64,000 nt of DNA from Thalassovita mediterranea (GTDB taxonomy: Bacteria > Pseudomonadota > Alphaproteobacteria > Caulobacterales > Hyphomonadaceae), in contig CP080408.1 in NCBI GenBank assembly GCA_019448215.1, forward strand, positions 2,728,001 to 2,792,000, given 5' to 3'. Below, piece by piece: positions 8,912 to 18,073 of this stretch (the stretch's first letter is position 1; every line of letters starts with the position of its first letter). The translations under genes and the position numbers were made by a program. Under the pieces are notes generated by a model that was given only the letters and a program-made list of their open reading frames with translations, did not search any database and was not told where the DNA came from.

Positions 8912-9960
8912 TGGACGATATCCCGTTTCATAGGCAGGAAGACTGAGAACTTGGTCTGGCCGGGTTTGCTCTCGACCTTGATACGGCCTTCATGAGCCGC
9001 AACGACTTCGGAAACGACGCTGAGGCCAAGGCCGCGCCCACCCGCCTTGGTCGAGCTGAACATGTCAAACATCTGATCGCGGGTTTCAGAGCTGATGCCT
9101 CTGCCATTGTCCTCAACAGTGATACGGATGGCACGCTGAAGGCGCCGCGCATTACGCTTGCTGGAGAATGCAAAGCCAGTCTCGAAGGCGGTCTGGAGCG
9201 TCACCTGTCCTTGCCCGCCAGTCTCGCTCGCCGCTTCGGCTGCATTGCGCACGATGTTCTGGAAAGCTTCGTGCAAATGATCCTCGTCGCCGAGTATTTC
9301 CGGCAGCGACGGGTCATAGGCGCGCTTCAGAGCGATCTTGCCGCCATGCGCAGCCTCTTCAGCAATCAGGATCTTGTCCAGCAGCTGATGGATATTGAAC
9401 CGGTCGCGGCGCGGCGCCGAGAAAAGCTCAAAGGCGGACAGGCGGCTCACAAGGCGTTCGATACGGCTCGCTTCGCTCTTGATGATCTCGAGCAGCGGCA
9501 CTTCGTCTTCACTTGCGTTTCGCAGCAAGAGCTGCGCGGCGCCGGAGATGCCTGCGAGAGGGTTCTTCACTTCATGGCCGAGAATACGACCAAAGCCGGA
9601 AATGCCGGCAGCGCTGTCTGAAGGATCACGCACAAGCGACTCGGCAATTGCCAGAATGATGGACCCATCCGGGCCGGGGCGAAGCCGGATATCGTATAGT
9701 TTTCCGCGCACGGCAGATGGCCCGGCGATAGGCAAGCCATGCGAAGAGATATCGCCCTCTTCGCTCGCGACCCGATCGAGAAGCTCGAACAGCGGCGAGT
9801 CGTGATAGACGAACTCACTTAGATTGTGCGCCTGCAGGCTGGCCAGCGAGTGTCCAAGGATCATCTGCGCTTCTGTATTCGCCGACATGATATTGCGGCG
9901 ATTGTCGATCTGCAGAACGGCGACCGGCATCAGGTCCGCCAGGTTTGTCTTGTCCGTCAT
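8908..9960 (-). CDS. ntrB: Nitrogen-regulation sensor kinase NtrB (GlnL)
   Basis: Soluble two-component kinase/phosphatase that controls NtrC in response to PII. Its 350 residues have an N-terminal PAS domain (about 10-115), an H-box ILGHEVKNPLAGI with H129, and an HATPase domain with N-box NIVRNAAEAA, G1 box DNGRGIS and G2 box GGRGLGLSVV. There is no transmembrane segment. Its ATG overlaps the dusB stop (ATGA) and its own stop overlaps the ntrC start (ATGA). The dusB-ntrB-ntrC-ntrY-ntrX order is the classic alphaproteobacterial nitrogen-regulation operon. No glnK or glnB gene is in the window. Confidence 0.95.
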   Translation of the reverse strand: MTDKTNLADLMPVAVLQIDNRRNIMSANTEAQMILGHSLASLQAHNLSEFVYHDSPLFELLDRVASEEGDISSHGLPIAGPSAVRGKLYDIRLRPGPDGSIILAIAESLVRDPSDSAAGISGFGRILGHEVKNPLAGISGAAQLLLRNASEDEVPLLEIIKSEASRIERLVSRLSAFELFSAPRRDRFNIHQLLDKILIAEEAAHGGKIALKRAYDPSLPEILGDEDHLHEAFQNIVRNAAEAASETGGQGQVTLQTAFETGFAFSSKRNARRLQRAIRITVEDNGRGISSETRDQMFDMFSSTKAGGRGLGLSVVSEVVAAHEGRIKVESKPGQTKFSVFLPMKRDIVQ

Positions 9961-10955
9961 GCCGCGACCTGCGCTCTGTCTTCAAAGAGTTGATTGAGAA
10001 ACACAAAGAGCGGCTTGGCATCTTCAAAACCGCAGGCGCGCGCACGCAGCTCCTTGCGTTCCGCAACGCTCCAGTCGGCGTCGAGATGATCGACCGCAGC
10101 GGAGATGTGCTTGCGCACGATACGCAGGCCGAGCGCCTTTCCATAAAGAGCCATGCTGTCTTCTACCTGTTCGATGAGACTCTCGAGCTTTTCAGCCGCA
10201 CTTGGCGCGCGCCAGTCCCGCCGTCCCGCAAGATGGGCGGAAACCTGTCCGAGCAACCATGGCCGACCCATCGCTGCACGGCCGATCATCACGCCATGAG
10301 CGCCCGATGCTGCGAGCGCGGCATCAGCCGTTACACAGTCTTCAATGTCGCCATTGACGACAACGGGAAGATCGATCGCTTCGACAGTTTCACGGACACG
10401 CGCCCAATCGGCCGACCCTTTGTAGAACTGGCAGCGTGTCCGCCCATGAACAGTGACCATGCATAGCCCGACCGATTGGGCGTACCCTGCGAGGTCTGGC
10501 GCGTTGAGCATCTGATCATCCCAGCCGAGACGCATCTTGAGCGAGACCGGCAAACCACCCGCACCTTGCAGCGCAGCATCGATGATCGATTTCGCCAGAT
10601 CGGGTTCTTTCATCAGGGCAGAGCCAGACTGACCGCCGGTCACCTGCCGCGATGGGCAGCCCATATTGATATCGATCTGGTCCACGCCAGCTTCGGCCAG
10701 CAATTCAGCGCCGCGCTGCATGTCTTCAGGGCGCCGCGCGGCGAGCTGGACGATCCAGCGCCCGCGTCCCTCATGCCTGCATGTGCGGCGCACGACATCC
10801 GGGCGTGCCGCAGCCAGCGTTTCACCTGCGACCATCTCCGATACGACAGCTTCAGCGCCGAAACGTACCGCCTGTCTGCGAAATGCCGCGTCGGTCGAGC
10901 CCGACATCGGGGCAAGCCAAACGCGCTCTGCCAAAGATTGGTGCATCGTGTACAT
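9957..10955 (-). CDS. dusB: tRNA-dihydrouridine synthase DusB (NifR3)
   Basis: FMN enzyme that reduces uridines in the tRNA D-loop to dihydrouridine. It shows the TIM-barrel start VWLAPMSGSTDAAFR, the catalytic cysteine in DINMGCPSRQVTGG, the substrate-contact segment TVHGRTRCQFYKG and the phosphate-binding end VMIGRAAMGRPWL. The frame extends up to 11000, but ATG at 10955 (or 10946, three codons later) gives about 330 residues, the usual length. No clear Shine-Dalgarno sequence was seen before either. It is the first gene of the nitrogen-regulation operon, hence the old name nifR3, and is divergent from ispDF. Confidence 0.94.
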   Translation of the reverse strand: MYTMHQSLAERVWLAPMSGSTDAAFRRQAVRFGAEAVVSEMVAGETLAAARPDVVRRTCRHEGRGRWIVQLAARRPEDMQRGAELLAEAGVDQIDINMGCPSRQVTGGQSGSALMKEPDLAKSIIDAALQGAGGLPVSLKMRLGWDDQMLNAPDLAGYAQSVGLCMVTVHGRTRCQFYKGSADWARVRETVEAIDLPVVVNGDIEDCVTADAALAASGAHGVMIGRAAMGRPWLLGQVSAHLAGRRDWRAPSAAEKLESLIEQVEDSMALYGKALGLRIVRKHISAAVDHLDADWSVAERKELRARACGFEDAKPLFVFLNQLFEDRAQVAA

Positions 10956-11067
10956 ACATTTAGTTTGAACACTTTTTTGCTTTGCACAATAGTTGAGCAT
11001 GAGGGGCGGTGCCGCAGCAATAATTCATGTGGCCATTCTGCATCAGCGCGGGTAAGCCCCTGCTCTT

Positions 11068-12213
11068 ATGAGAGTTCATGCAATCATAGTTGCGGCTGGG
11101 TCTGGCAGCAGGACTGGTCGAAAACTGCCCAAACAGTTCGAGATGCTGGCGGGCAAGCCAGTCTATCGCTGGTCTCTGGACACTTTCCTGTCAGACAGTC
11201 GTGTAAACCGTATAGGTCTGGTGCTGCCGTCCGATCATATCGAAACCATTGCTGGCGAAACCTCAATCGACGAAGGGCTCATTCTCGTCGCAGGCGGCGA
11301 CGACCGGACAGCATCCGTGCGCAATGCAGTCGAAGCGCTTTCGCCTGATCCCGATGATATCATTCTGGTTCACGATGCTGCGCGCCCTGGCCTCGAAACC
11401 CAGACAATCACTGATTTGCTCGAAGCCATGACGACGCATGACGCTGCAGCCCCCGCCCTGCCGGTGATAGACGCGCTGAAGCGACAGGCTGACGAAACGC
11501 TGCAGACGGTAGATCGCTCAAACCTCTACCGCGTGCAGACGCCCCAGGCTTTCAAAGCGGGTATTCTCGCATCTGCGCTGGCTGACAAATCGGGCAGTTT
11601 CGTCGATGACCTCGAAGCAGTCGAATCACTGGGTGCAAAGGCGGCGTTGGTCGACGGGAATGATCGGCTCTCCAAGATAACCTTTGCGGATGACTTTGAG
11701 AAAGTGGAGGCAGTGATGACGGGACAACAGGCTGAATTCAGGTTTGGCACCGGCTTTGACGTTCACGCCTTTGAGCCCGGCCCCGGGGTCACACTCTGCG
11801 GCATCTTCATTGAGCATGAAGCCCGCCTCAAGGGCCATTCGGATGCTGACGCAGGCTGGCACGCTTTGACGGATGCGATCCTCGGCGCTGTGGCCCTTGG
11901 GGATATTGGCGACCATTTTCCACCCTCCGATGATCGCTGGAAGGATGCCGATTCCGGCGTGTTTCTGAGCCATGCGATCAAGCTCGCACGTGAAGCGGGA
12001 TGGCAACTCACCCATTGCGACATCACGCTCATCTGTGAGACGCCAAAGATCAAACCGCACCGTGAAGCCATGCGGAAGCGGACCGCAGAACTCGCCGGGC
12101 TTCAGCTTGACGCCGTGAGCATCAAGGCGACAACGACCGAGGGCCTTGGCTTCACCGGTCGCCGCGAAGGGATCGCCGCCCAGGCCGCTGCAACACTTCG
12201 CAAGATCATCTAG
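11068..12213 (+). CDS. ispDF: Bifunctional IspD/IspF isoprenoid enzyme
   Basis: Fusion of two non-consecutive steps of the MEP isoprenoid pathway: 2-C-methyl-D-erythritol 4-phosphate cytidylyltransferase and 2,4-cyclodiphosphate synthase. IspD occupies about residues 1-220 ([12 protein letters not shown] with KLPKQF, and VHDAARP). IspF starts at about 228 with GTGFDVHAF and contains the metal and active-site block [17 protein letters not shown]. The 381 residues match the fused alphaproteobacterial form. It is followed 9 bases later by pncC. dxr for the same pathway is also in this window at 53817-55016. Confidence 0.96.
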   Translation: MRVHAIIVAAGSGSRTGRKLPKQFEMLAGKPVYRWSLDTFLSDSRVNRIGLVLPSDHIETIAGETSIDEGLILVAGGDDRTASVRNAVEALSPDPDDIILVHDAARPGLETQTITDLLEAMTTHDAAAPALPVIDALKRQADETLQTVDRSNLYRVQTPQAFKAGILASALADKSGSFVDDLEAVESLGAKAALVDGNDRLSKITFADDFEKVEAVMTGQQAEFRFGTGFDVHAFEPGPGVTLCGIFIEHEARLKGHSDADAGWHALTDAILGAVALGDIGDHFPPSDDRWKDADSGVFLSHAIKLAREAGWQLTHCDITLICETPKIKPHREAMRKRTAELAGLQLDAVSIKATTTEGLGFTGRREGIAAQAAATLRKII

Positions 12214-12222
12214 GAGGACCGC

Positions 12223-12714
12223 ATGTTTCCAGACCGTCTTCGTAATCTCTGCCTACTGACTATGGATGAAGCGCGAGAGCGGCGCGTGAAGATCGCTTCG
12301 GCCGAATCCTGCACGGGCGGCCTCATTGCCGCGCTGTTCACGGAGTTTTCCGGTTCTTCGGATGTGTTTGAGCGGGGCTTCGTGACCTATTCGAACCGTT
12401 CAAAGGAAGAGGTGCTGGGCGTGCCGGGCGACCTGATTGCCGACTATGGCGCGGTCTCAGAGGCCGTCGCCCGTCTAATGGCAGAGGGCGCACTCAATTC
12501 TAGCCGCGCGAACCTTGCTATTGCGGTCACAGGCATTGCCGGTCCTGGCGGCGGCACGCCGATGAAGCCAGTCGGCACGGTTCACATCGCCTGCGCCCGA
12601 GAGAACAAGGCTGTGCTGCACGAGGCCTGCTATTTCGGTGATATCGGGCGCCACGAAGTTCGAATTGCGACGATCGAGGCTGCGCTGAACATGATCCGCC
12701 AGCAGATCCCGTAA
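12223..12714 (+). CDS. pncC: CinA-family nicotinamide-nucleotide amidase
   Basis: Stand-alone C-terminal domain of CinA, which deamidates nicotinamide mononucleotide in pyridine nucleotide salvage. In 163 residues it shows the family motifs SAESCTGG near residue 26, YSNRSKEEVLGV, and the glycine-rich GIAGPGGGTPMKPVGTV. There is no N-terminal MoaB-like CinA domain, as is usual for the alphaproteobacterial short form. A strong Shine-Dalgarno sequence (AGGAGG) precedes the ATG. It follows ispDF closely and converges on the ratA-like gene, with 9 bases between the stops. Confidence 0.9.
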   Translation: MFPDRLRNLCLLTMDEARERRVKIASAESCTGGLIAALFTEFSGSSDVFERGFVTYSNRSKEEVLGVPGDLIADYGAVSEAVARLMAEGALNSSRANLAIAVTGIAGPGGGTPMKPVGTVHIACARENKAVLHEACYFGDIGRHEVRIATIEAALNMIRQQIP

Positions 12715-12723
12715 CCAGAAAGA

Positions 12724-13182
12724 CTAGGTGCGACGTTCACCATACCGGCGGTCGGCTTCGTCAATGAACGACTTCATGATCTTGTTGACGGCAAGTGTCG
12801 TGTTCGCCTTTGCGAGAAGTGACAGGACAGGATTGCGGAACTCATAATCAATGAAGAAATCGACCACCGTTCCGAGTTCGCCGTCGGGCGACATCTTCCA
12901 CCGGTTCTGAAGCTTCTTGAACGGGCCGCGTGCCAATGAGACCTCAACAGTGCGGTTCTCATCATCGGCGGCAATATCGGTCGCAAATCGCTCGGAAAAG
13001 CCCTTGAAGCCGACATCGACCTCGCCTCGATACTTGCGCACGCCATCTTCTTCGCGTTCTCCGCTCACCTTCATGGTGCGGATCCACTTGATGAATTCGG
13101 GATAGCGCTTGATGTCGGCGACCAGATCAAACACTTCATCGGCGCGATGCTCGATCACCAGCTGCTTTGAGAGGCGCGGCAA
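12724..13182 (-). CDS. RatA/COQ10-like START-domain protein
   Basis: A 152-residue polyketide-cyclase/START-fold protein of the COQ10/RatA family. Mitochondrial Coq10 binds ubiquinone and helps it function in respiration; the E. coli homologue RatA was reported to hinder 70S assembly. Seen here: an N-terminal strand SKQLVIEHRADEVFDLVADIKRYPEFI (the YPEF box), then RGEVDVGFKGF and a C-terminal helix with KANTTLAVNKIMKSF. It lies 9 bases downstream of lipA, its usual alphaproteobacterial neighbour. No antitoxin-like partner is adjacent, so a toxin role is not supported by context; a ubiquinone-related role is inferred from the family. Confidence 0.88.
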   Translation of the reverse strand: MPRLSKQLVIEHRADEVFDLVADIKRYPEFIKWIRTMKVSGEREEDGVRKYRGEVDVGFKGFSERFATDIAADDENRTVEVSLARGPFKKLQNRWKMSPDGELGTVVDFFIDYEFRNPVLSLLAKANTTLAVNKIMKSFIDEADRRYGERRT

Positions 13183-13191
13183 AGGCTGCTC

Positions 13192-14139
13192 CTACTGATT
13201 GGCGGCCAGTCTTGCCGCCTTCATTTTCGCAAAGTCCTCATCTGCATGATAGCTCGACCGGGTCAGCGGAGAAGCGGACACCATGAGGAAGCCCTTTGAA
13301 CGCGCAATCTCTTCATAGGACCTGAATTCATCCGGGTGGACGAAGCGATCGACAGCCGCGTGTTTGCGCGTCGGTTGCAGGTATTGCCCGATGGTCAGGA
13401 AATCGATGCCTGCAGAGCGCATGTCATCCATGACCTGCATCACCTCTTCCTTGGTCTCGCCAAGGCCAACCATGAGGCCTGACTTGGTGAACTGGTTCGG
13501 GTCACGCATCTTCACGCGCTCAAGCAGGCGCAGAGAATGATAGTAACGAGCGCCCGGACGGATCGAGAAATAGAGGCGCGGAACAGTCTCAAGATTATGG
13601 TTGAAGACGTCTGCACGCGCATCGATGACAGCGTTCTCCCAGCCATCCTTGCGCAGGAAGTCAGGCGTCAGGATCTCGATCGTCGTGCCGGGGGATGCCT
13701 CGCGGATCGCGCCGATCACATTCACGAAGTGGCGCGCACCGCCATCCTCAAGGTCGTCGCGGTCAACAGACGTGATGACAACGTGCTGGAGGCCCATTTC
13801 CTGAACGGCTTCAGCGACACGGCGTGGCTCATCTTCGTCGACAGGAGACGGTTTGCCGGTGGAGACGTTGCAGAATGAGCAGGCCCGCGTGCAAACCTCG
13901 CCCAAGATCATCATTGTGGCGTGCTTCTTGTCCCAGCATTCGCCGATATTCGGACAGCCAGCTTCCTGACAAACCGTCACGAGACCTTTGGAGCGGACGA
14001 TTTCTTGCGTATCGCGGAAGCCCTGGCTCGTCGGCGCCTTCACACGAATCCAGTCCGGCTTGCGCAGGACGGGCGTATCGGGCCTGTTGCGCTTCTCCGG
14101 ATGCCGGAATTTCTGCTTGCTCTCGATGAGTGTAACCAT
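13192..14139 (-). CDS. lipA: Lipoyl synthase LipA
   Basis: Radical-SAM enzyme that inserts two sulfurs into octanoyl groups on lipoyl domains, including those of the PdhB and PdhC proteins encoded nearby. It has the auxiliary cluster [13 protein letters not shown], the radical-SAM motif CTRACSFC, the segment [14 protein letters not shown] and the closing [12 protein letters not shown] with its conserved serine. The frame could extend to 14253, but ATG at 14139 gives 315 residues, the normal length, and removes an unconserved leader. In relatives lipA directly follows lpdA; here about 8 kb separates them. No lipB is present in the window. Confidence 0.96.
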   Translation of the reverse strand: MVTLIESKQKFRHPEKRNRPDTPVLRKPDWIRVKAPTSQGFRDTQEIVRSKGLVTVCQEAGCPNIGECWDKKHATMMILGEVCTRACSFCNVSTGKPSPVDEDEPRRVAEAVQEMGLQHVVITSVDRDDLEDGGARHFVNVIGAIREASPGTTIEILTPDFLRKDGWENAVIDARADVFNHNLETVPRLYFSIRPGARYYHSLRLLERVKMRDPNQFTKSGLMVGLGETKEEVMQVMDDMRSAGIDFLTIGQYLQPTRKHAAVDRFVHPDEFRSYEEIARSKGFLMVSASPLTRSSYHADEDFAKMKAARLAANQ

Positions 14140-14246
14140 GCGGCATAGATGGACCGCTACGTCCCCATCATCAAGCTGCAATATCGCAAGGCGGCATTGA
14201 CTGGCTGCCCAGCGCGAGTTGCCTTTATCACTCTCTGTGACATTTT

Positions 14247-15857
14247 GTGACACTGAGTTTAGAAATCACGACGCCAAAGCCTGACATGACCACTGTTCCA
14301 GAACCGATCTCATTCAACCTGAAACGCACGAAGACCGACATCTTCTCTGCCTTCATGCGGGCCCGCAAAGAGTTTGGCGGCGCGACCGTCGCCATTGTGG
14401 ACGGTGACGAACGCGAGCTGACCTATACGGAGATTGCGCGTGCGGCCTTTGCGCTGGGGTCTGCGATTCGCGCCAAGACGGCACGTAATGAAGTGCTTGG
14501 CATCATGCTCCCAACCGGCGCTGGCGCCGTGATCGCCTTCTTGGCCGTACTGGCTGCAGGCCGCATTCCGGCCATGCTGAACTTCACAGCAGGGTCGGCA
14601 AACCTCCGCGCCGCCATGCGCGCCGCCGAAGTCTCCAAGATCATCACGGCCAACAAGTTCATCGAACTCGGCAGCCTGGAGCCGCTGGTCGAAAGCCTGA
14701 GCGAGGACGCGCAATTCATCTACCTCGAAGATGTGCGCGAAAACCTGTCCCTGGCTGACAAGGTAAAAGGCGCAGTAGGCCCCCTATTCCCGTCGCTCGT
14801 CTTTCAGGGCCCGGATCACAAGAAGACCGGCGTGATTCTGTTTACGTCAGGCACCGAAGGAGAGCCGAAAGGCGTGGTGCTCAGCCACCAGAACATCGTC
14901 GCAAATGTCGAGCAGGTACGTGCCCATATCGGACTGTCGCCAGAGACCGATTCCGTCTTCAACCCACTACCGACCTTCCACTGTTTCGGACTGACGGTGG
15001 GCGCGCTTTTGCCTCTGATTGCGGGCGTCAAAGCTGTCTTTCACCCAACACCGCTGCAGCCGCGCGAAATCGCCAAGCGTATCCGCCAGAGCGGTTCGAC
15101 CATTCTGCTGGCGACCGACACCTTCATCTCTCAATATGCCCGCGCAGGTGAAGAAGGTGACATGAGCAGCGTCCGGCTCGCTGTCTGCGGAGCTGAACGC
15201 GTGCGCGATGAAACGCGCCAGCTGGTCCGCCGCAAATTCCAGATCGAGATTCTTGAAGGCTATGGCGCAACCGAAGCCTCGCCAGTCGTCGCGGCAAACA
15301 GCGTTGAGATGAACAAGCCCGGAACCGTTGGCCGCCTGATGGCTGGTATGGAATACGAGCTTCTTCCTGTAGAAGGCATCGAAGATGGCGGCAGGCTGCG
15401 CATTCGTGGCCCGAATGTCATGCAGGGCTATATGCGTGCCGATAATCCAGGTGTCCTGGAGCCTCTCGAAGAAGGTTGGCACGACACAGGCGATATCGTT
15501 GCGATCGACAAGGATAATTGCATTCGCATTCAGGGCCGCGTGAAGCGCTTCGCCAAGATTGGCGGCGAGATGGTTTCGCTGGCGGTTGTCGAGAACTGCG
15601 CCAGCGCTATCTGGCCAGATGACATGCATGCGGCTGGCGCCATTCCAGATCCGCGTAAAGGCGAACAGATTGTGCTGCTGACCACCTCTGCCGAGGCGAA
15701 CCGCAGCGAGATCCTCGCATGGGCGCAATCGCATGGCGTTTCGGAACTTTCTGTTCCGCGCAAGGTCTATCATGTCGATGACATTCCGGTGCTTGGGACC
15801 GGCAAGATTGATTACGGCGCGGTCAACCAGCTGGTTCGCAAACTCAGCGATGCCTGA
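14247..15857 (+). CDS. Acyl-AMP-forming ligase, Aas C-terminal-domain type
   Basis: Member of the ANL superfamily (acyl-CoA/acyl-ACP synthetases). Motifs seen: phosphate-binding loop [29 protein letters not shown], adenylate-contacting [11 protein letters not shown], and the C-terminal catalytic lysine context [12 protein letters not shown]. The sequence most resembles the acyl-ACP synthetase half of the Aas lysophospholipid-acylation protein ([20 protein letters not shown]), but it lacks an attached PlsC-type acyltransferase. The first start is GTG at 14247; ATG at 14286 is an alternative, and neither has an obvious Shine-Dalgarno sequence. Likely role: activating fatty acids for phospholipid repair or uptake. 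The exact substrate is not readable from sequence. Confidence 0.8.
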   Translation: MTLSLEITTPKPDMTTVPEPISFNLKRTKTDIFSAFMRARKEFGGATVAIVDGDERELTYTEIARAAFALGSAIRAKTARNEVLGIMLPTGAGAVIAFLAVLAAGRIPAMLNFTAGSANLRAAMRAAEVSKIITANKFIELGSLEPLVESLSEDAQFIYLEDVRENLSLADKVKGAVGPLFPSLVFQGPDHKKTGVILFTSGTEGEPKGVVLSHQNIVANVEQVRAHIGLSPETDSVFNPLPTFHCFGLTVGALLPLIAGVKAVFHPTPLQPREIAKRIRQSGSTILLATDTFISQYARAGEEGDMSSVRLAVCGAERVRDETRQLVRRKFQIEILEGYGATEASPVVAANSVEMNKPGTVGRLMAGMEYELLPVEGIEDGGRLRIRGPNVMQGYMRADNPGVLEPLEEGWHDTGDIVAIDKDNCIRIQGRVKRFAKIGGEMVSLAVVENCASAIWPDDMHAAGAIPDPRKGEQIVLLTTSAEANRSEILAWAQSHGVSELSVPRKVYHVDDIPVLGTGKIDYGAVNQLVRKLSDA

Positions 15858-15949
15858 CCGTCAAAGTTAGATACGAGTTTCGCCACGCGAAAATCACATT
15901 CTTGCTGTTTTAAGCGCCCGACAAAAAAACAAAGGCAGGCAAGAAATCC

Positions 15950-16462
15950 ATGTTGCGTAAACTTATCATCGCGTCGTCCATTATCGCCGGCACAGCTCTG
16001 AGTGCCGCTGCAGACACGGACAAGAATGTCCTCGGCTGGCTGGAGCATGTGCGGATTGCTGATCTCGATATCCAGCTTGATGCAAAGCTCGACACCGGCG
16101 CGAAGACATCGTCGATTCACGCCGAAATCCTTGATGCGCCAGCCCGCAAGGATTGGGACGACGAGGATGAAAGCCGCGACATCGTCTTCAAGGTAATCAA
16201 TGAGGATGGCGACGAACGCACGATCGAAACGGAGATCGTTCGCTGGGCCGCGATCAAGACAAAGCGTGGTGGGCTCATTCACCGCCCGGTTGTTGAACTT
16301 GAATTCTGTCTCGGCGGCCTTCTGATTGAAGACGAAGTCACACTCGCCGATAGAGGCAATTTCAACTACGAAACGCTGATCGGGCGGAACATGCTTGAAA
16401 AGGCGGACATCGTCGTTGACGCAAGTGAAATCTATACGAAGCGGGCACGGTGTTCTAAGTAG
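15950..16462 (+). CDS. Secreted RimB-like retropepsin-fold protein
   Basis: A 170-residue protein with a signal peptide (residues 1 to about 21, ending near SAAAD) and a single retropepsin-like domain. The aspartyl-protease triad-like motif KLDTGAKTSSIHA has its aspartate at D48, and the downstream strand ETLIGRNML completes the family pattern. Databases often call this family ATP-dependent zinc protease, but the DTGA motif points to an aspartic-peptidase fold. The signal peptide indicates periplasmic action. It is the first gene of a three-gene set with an inactive transglutaminase-7TM protein and an ATP-grasp ligase, and may remove or process whatever the ligase adds. Substrate unknown. Confidence 0.85.
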   Translation: MLRKLIIASSIIAGTALSAAADTDKNVLGWLEHVRIADLDIQLDAKLDTGAKTSSIHAEILDAPARKDWDDEDESRDIVFKVINEDGDERTIETEIVRWAAIKTKRGGLIHRPVVELEFCLGGLLIEDEVTLADRGNFNYETLIGRNMLEKADIVVDASEIYTKRARCSK

Positions 16463-16501
16463 TCGAGCCGCTGGGATTTAAGGCCGACTCGGAGCTGATT
16501 T

Positions 16502-18073
16502 TTGAAACGCACTCAATTGCTGATCATCGTGGGCGCGCTCATCGCGGCCGCGCTCGGCATCTTTTCGTACAAGGTCACGCGTCTCGGCTTTCCGGTCGTG
16601 CCGAATCTCGATTCCGACACATGGACCATCGAGGCAAAAATTTCTTTTCGCGGCCGCGGCGACCCGGTCACGCTTCGTCTCGCCCTGCCCAATTCCGAAG
16701 GCCAATTCACCGTTGTGGATGAGACGTTTGTCGCGTCTGGTTTCGGCGTTGAAACCGACTCGACGGAAGCCGGGCGCCAAGCCGTCTTTGAACGCCGCGC
16801 GCAGGATGGCAGCGCCGTCCTCTTCTATAGTGCGAAGCTGATCTCTGTTGACCAGCGCTACTCCAATGATGACCGCCCGACCCCAGAGGCGGTATCCGAT
16901 TATCGGCGCTCAGAGCGACGTAGAGCCATTCAGGAGAACGCCACACCCCTCCTCGTCGCTCTCGATTCCATTCTGACCGAGGCGCTCGAGAAGTCTGCAG
17001 GCGAGCGGAGTTTTATCACCCAACTGGCACGCCTGAGCGCTGATGAGAGCGATGACCGCATATCAACCATCATAGAAGGTGGGCCGCCTGAGATCTCGAA
17101 CGCCTCGGACCGGCTCGTTTTCCTGCTGAATGCTGCGGGCACGCCTGCCCGCCACGTTCAGGGGATCATCCTTGATACCGACACGCGCCAGGCGCCCCTC
17201 ACAACATGGGTGGAATACTGGCTGGGCGACACCTGGGTCAGCGCAAACGGAACGACGGCTGAACCGCTCAACGACGCACGCACCCTTCCGATCGTCTACG
17301 ACAGGCAACCCATCGTTTCGGGTGACGGTTTCAACCGCGTTGGCGTGTCCTGGTCCGTCGCCCGAAATTTCGAGAGCCAGCTCTCAAGGGCGATGGAACG
17401 TGGGTCTGAGTTTGCGCCCTGGGTGAATGCGACGTCCCTGCTCAGCCTGCCGATCGACCTTCAGCTTGTTTTCCGCGTGCTGCTGCTGATCCCGCTTGGG
17501 GCGCTAATCATCGTGATCCTCAAGCAGGTCATAGGCATGCCAGCCTTCGGCACATTCATGCCGGTTCTGATCGCGCTCGCTTTCCGCGAAACGCAGCTGC
17601 TCACGGGCATTATGCTGTTCACAGGTATCGTAGCCGTAGGTCTCTTGCTGCGCGCATACTTCAATCAGCTCCAGCTTCTGCTCGTGCCGCGCCTCGCTGC
17701 CGTGCTGATCATCGTCACCTTCGTGATGATGTTTATTGCACTCGCCGGCGAAGCAATGGGTATTCAGACGGGCCTTTCCATCTCGCTCTTCCCGCTTGTC
17801 ATCATCACCATGACCATCGAGCGCATGTCGCTCACCTGGGAAGAAGACGGTGCCAAGGAAGCCTTGAAGAAAGCGCTGGGTTCGCTCGCAGGAGCCATTC
17901 CGGCCTATTATATCCTGACCAGCGAATACATTGAGCACTTCGCCATCGTCTTCCCGGAGCTTCTGCTGATCGTCCTGGCGATGGTCCTGCTGCTCGGCCG
18001 CTACACTGGCTACAAGGTGACGGAGTATTTCCGCTTCAAGGTGCTCGCGAACGAAGGCAACAAGACCTCATGA
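16502..18073 (+). CDS. Inactive-transglutaminase protein fused to 7TM domain
   Basis: A 523-residue membrane protein. Residues 5-22 form one transmembrane anchor. Residues about 35-300 are an extracytoplasmic domain of the inactive-transglutaminase type: the fold's region around TPARHVQGIIL and TTWVEYWLGDTWV is present, but no catalytic Cys-His-Asp set is recognisable. Residues about 320-510 contain a run of hydrophobic helices consistent with seven transmembrane segments (for example IPLGALIIVILKQVIGMPAF, FGTFMPVLIAL). The start is TTG with GGAG six bases upstream; no ATG fits before the anchor helix. Its stop overlaps the ATG of the ATP-grasp gene (ATGA). Likely a membrane receptor, transporter or scaffold for that ligase's product. 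Confidence 0.85.
   Translation: MKRTQLLIIVGALIAAALGIFSYKVTRLGFPVVPNLDSDTWTIEAKISFRGRGDPVTLRLALPNSEGQFTVVDETFVASGFGVETDSTEAGRQAVFERRAQDGSAVLFYSAKLISVDQRYSNDDRPTPEAVSDYRRSERRRAIQENATPLLVALDSILTEALEKSAGERSFITQLARLSADESDDRISTIIEGGPPEISNASDRLVFLLNAAGTPARHVQGIILDTDTRQAPLTTWVEYWLGDTWVSANGTTAEPLNDARTLPIVYDRQPIVSGDGFNRVGVSWSVARNFESQLSRAMERGSEFAPWVNATSLLSLPIDLQLVFRVLLLIPLGALIIVILKQVIGMPAFGTFMPVLIALAFRETQLLTGIMLFTGIVAVGLLLRAYFNQLQLLLVPRLAAVLIIVTFVMMFIALAGEAMGIQTGLSISLFPLVIITMTIERMSLTWEEDGAKEALKKALGSLAGAIPAYYILTSEYIEHFAIVFPELLLIVLAMVLLLGRYTGYKVTEYFRFKVLANEGNKTS

Noticed and set aside
12724-13182. Toxin of a type II toxin-antitoxin pair (RatA)
   Set aside because: The family name suggests a toxin, but no antitoxin gene adjoins it and the gene sits in its usual place after lipA. 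A COQ10-like role is more consistent.
16502-18073. Active transglutaminase
   Set aside because: No Cys-His-Asp triad can be placed in the external domain; the family with a C-terminal 7TM region is known as inactive.
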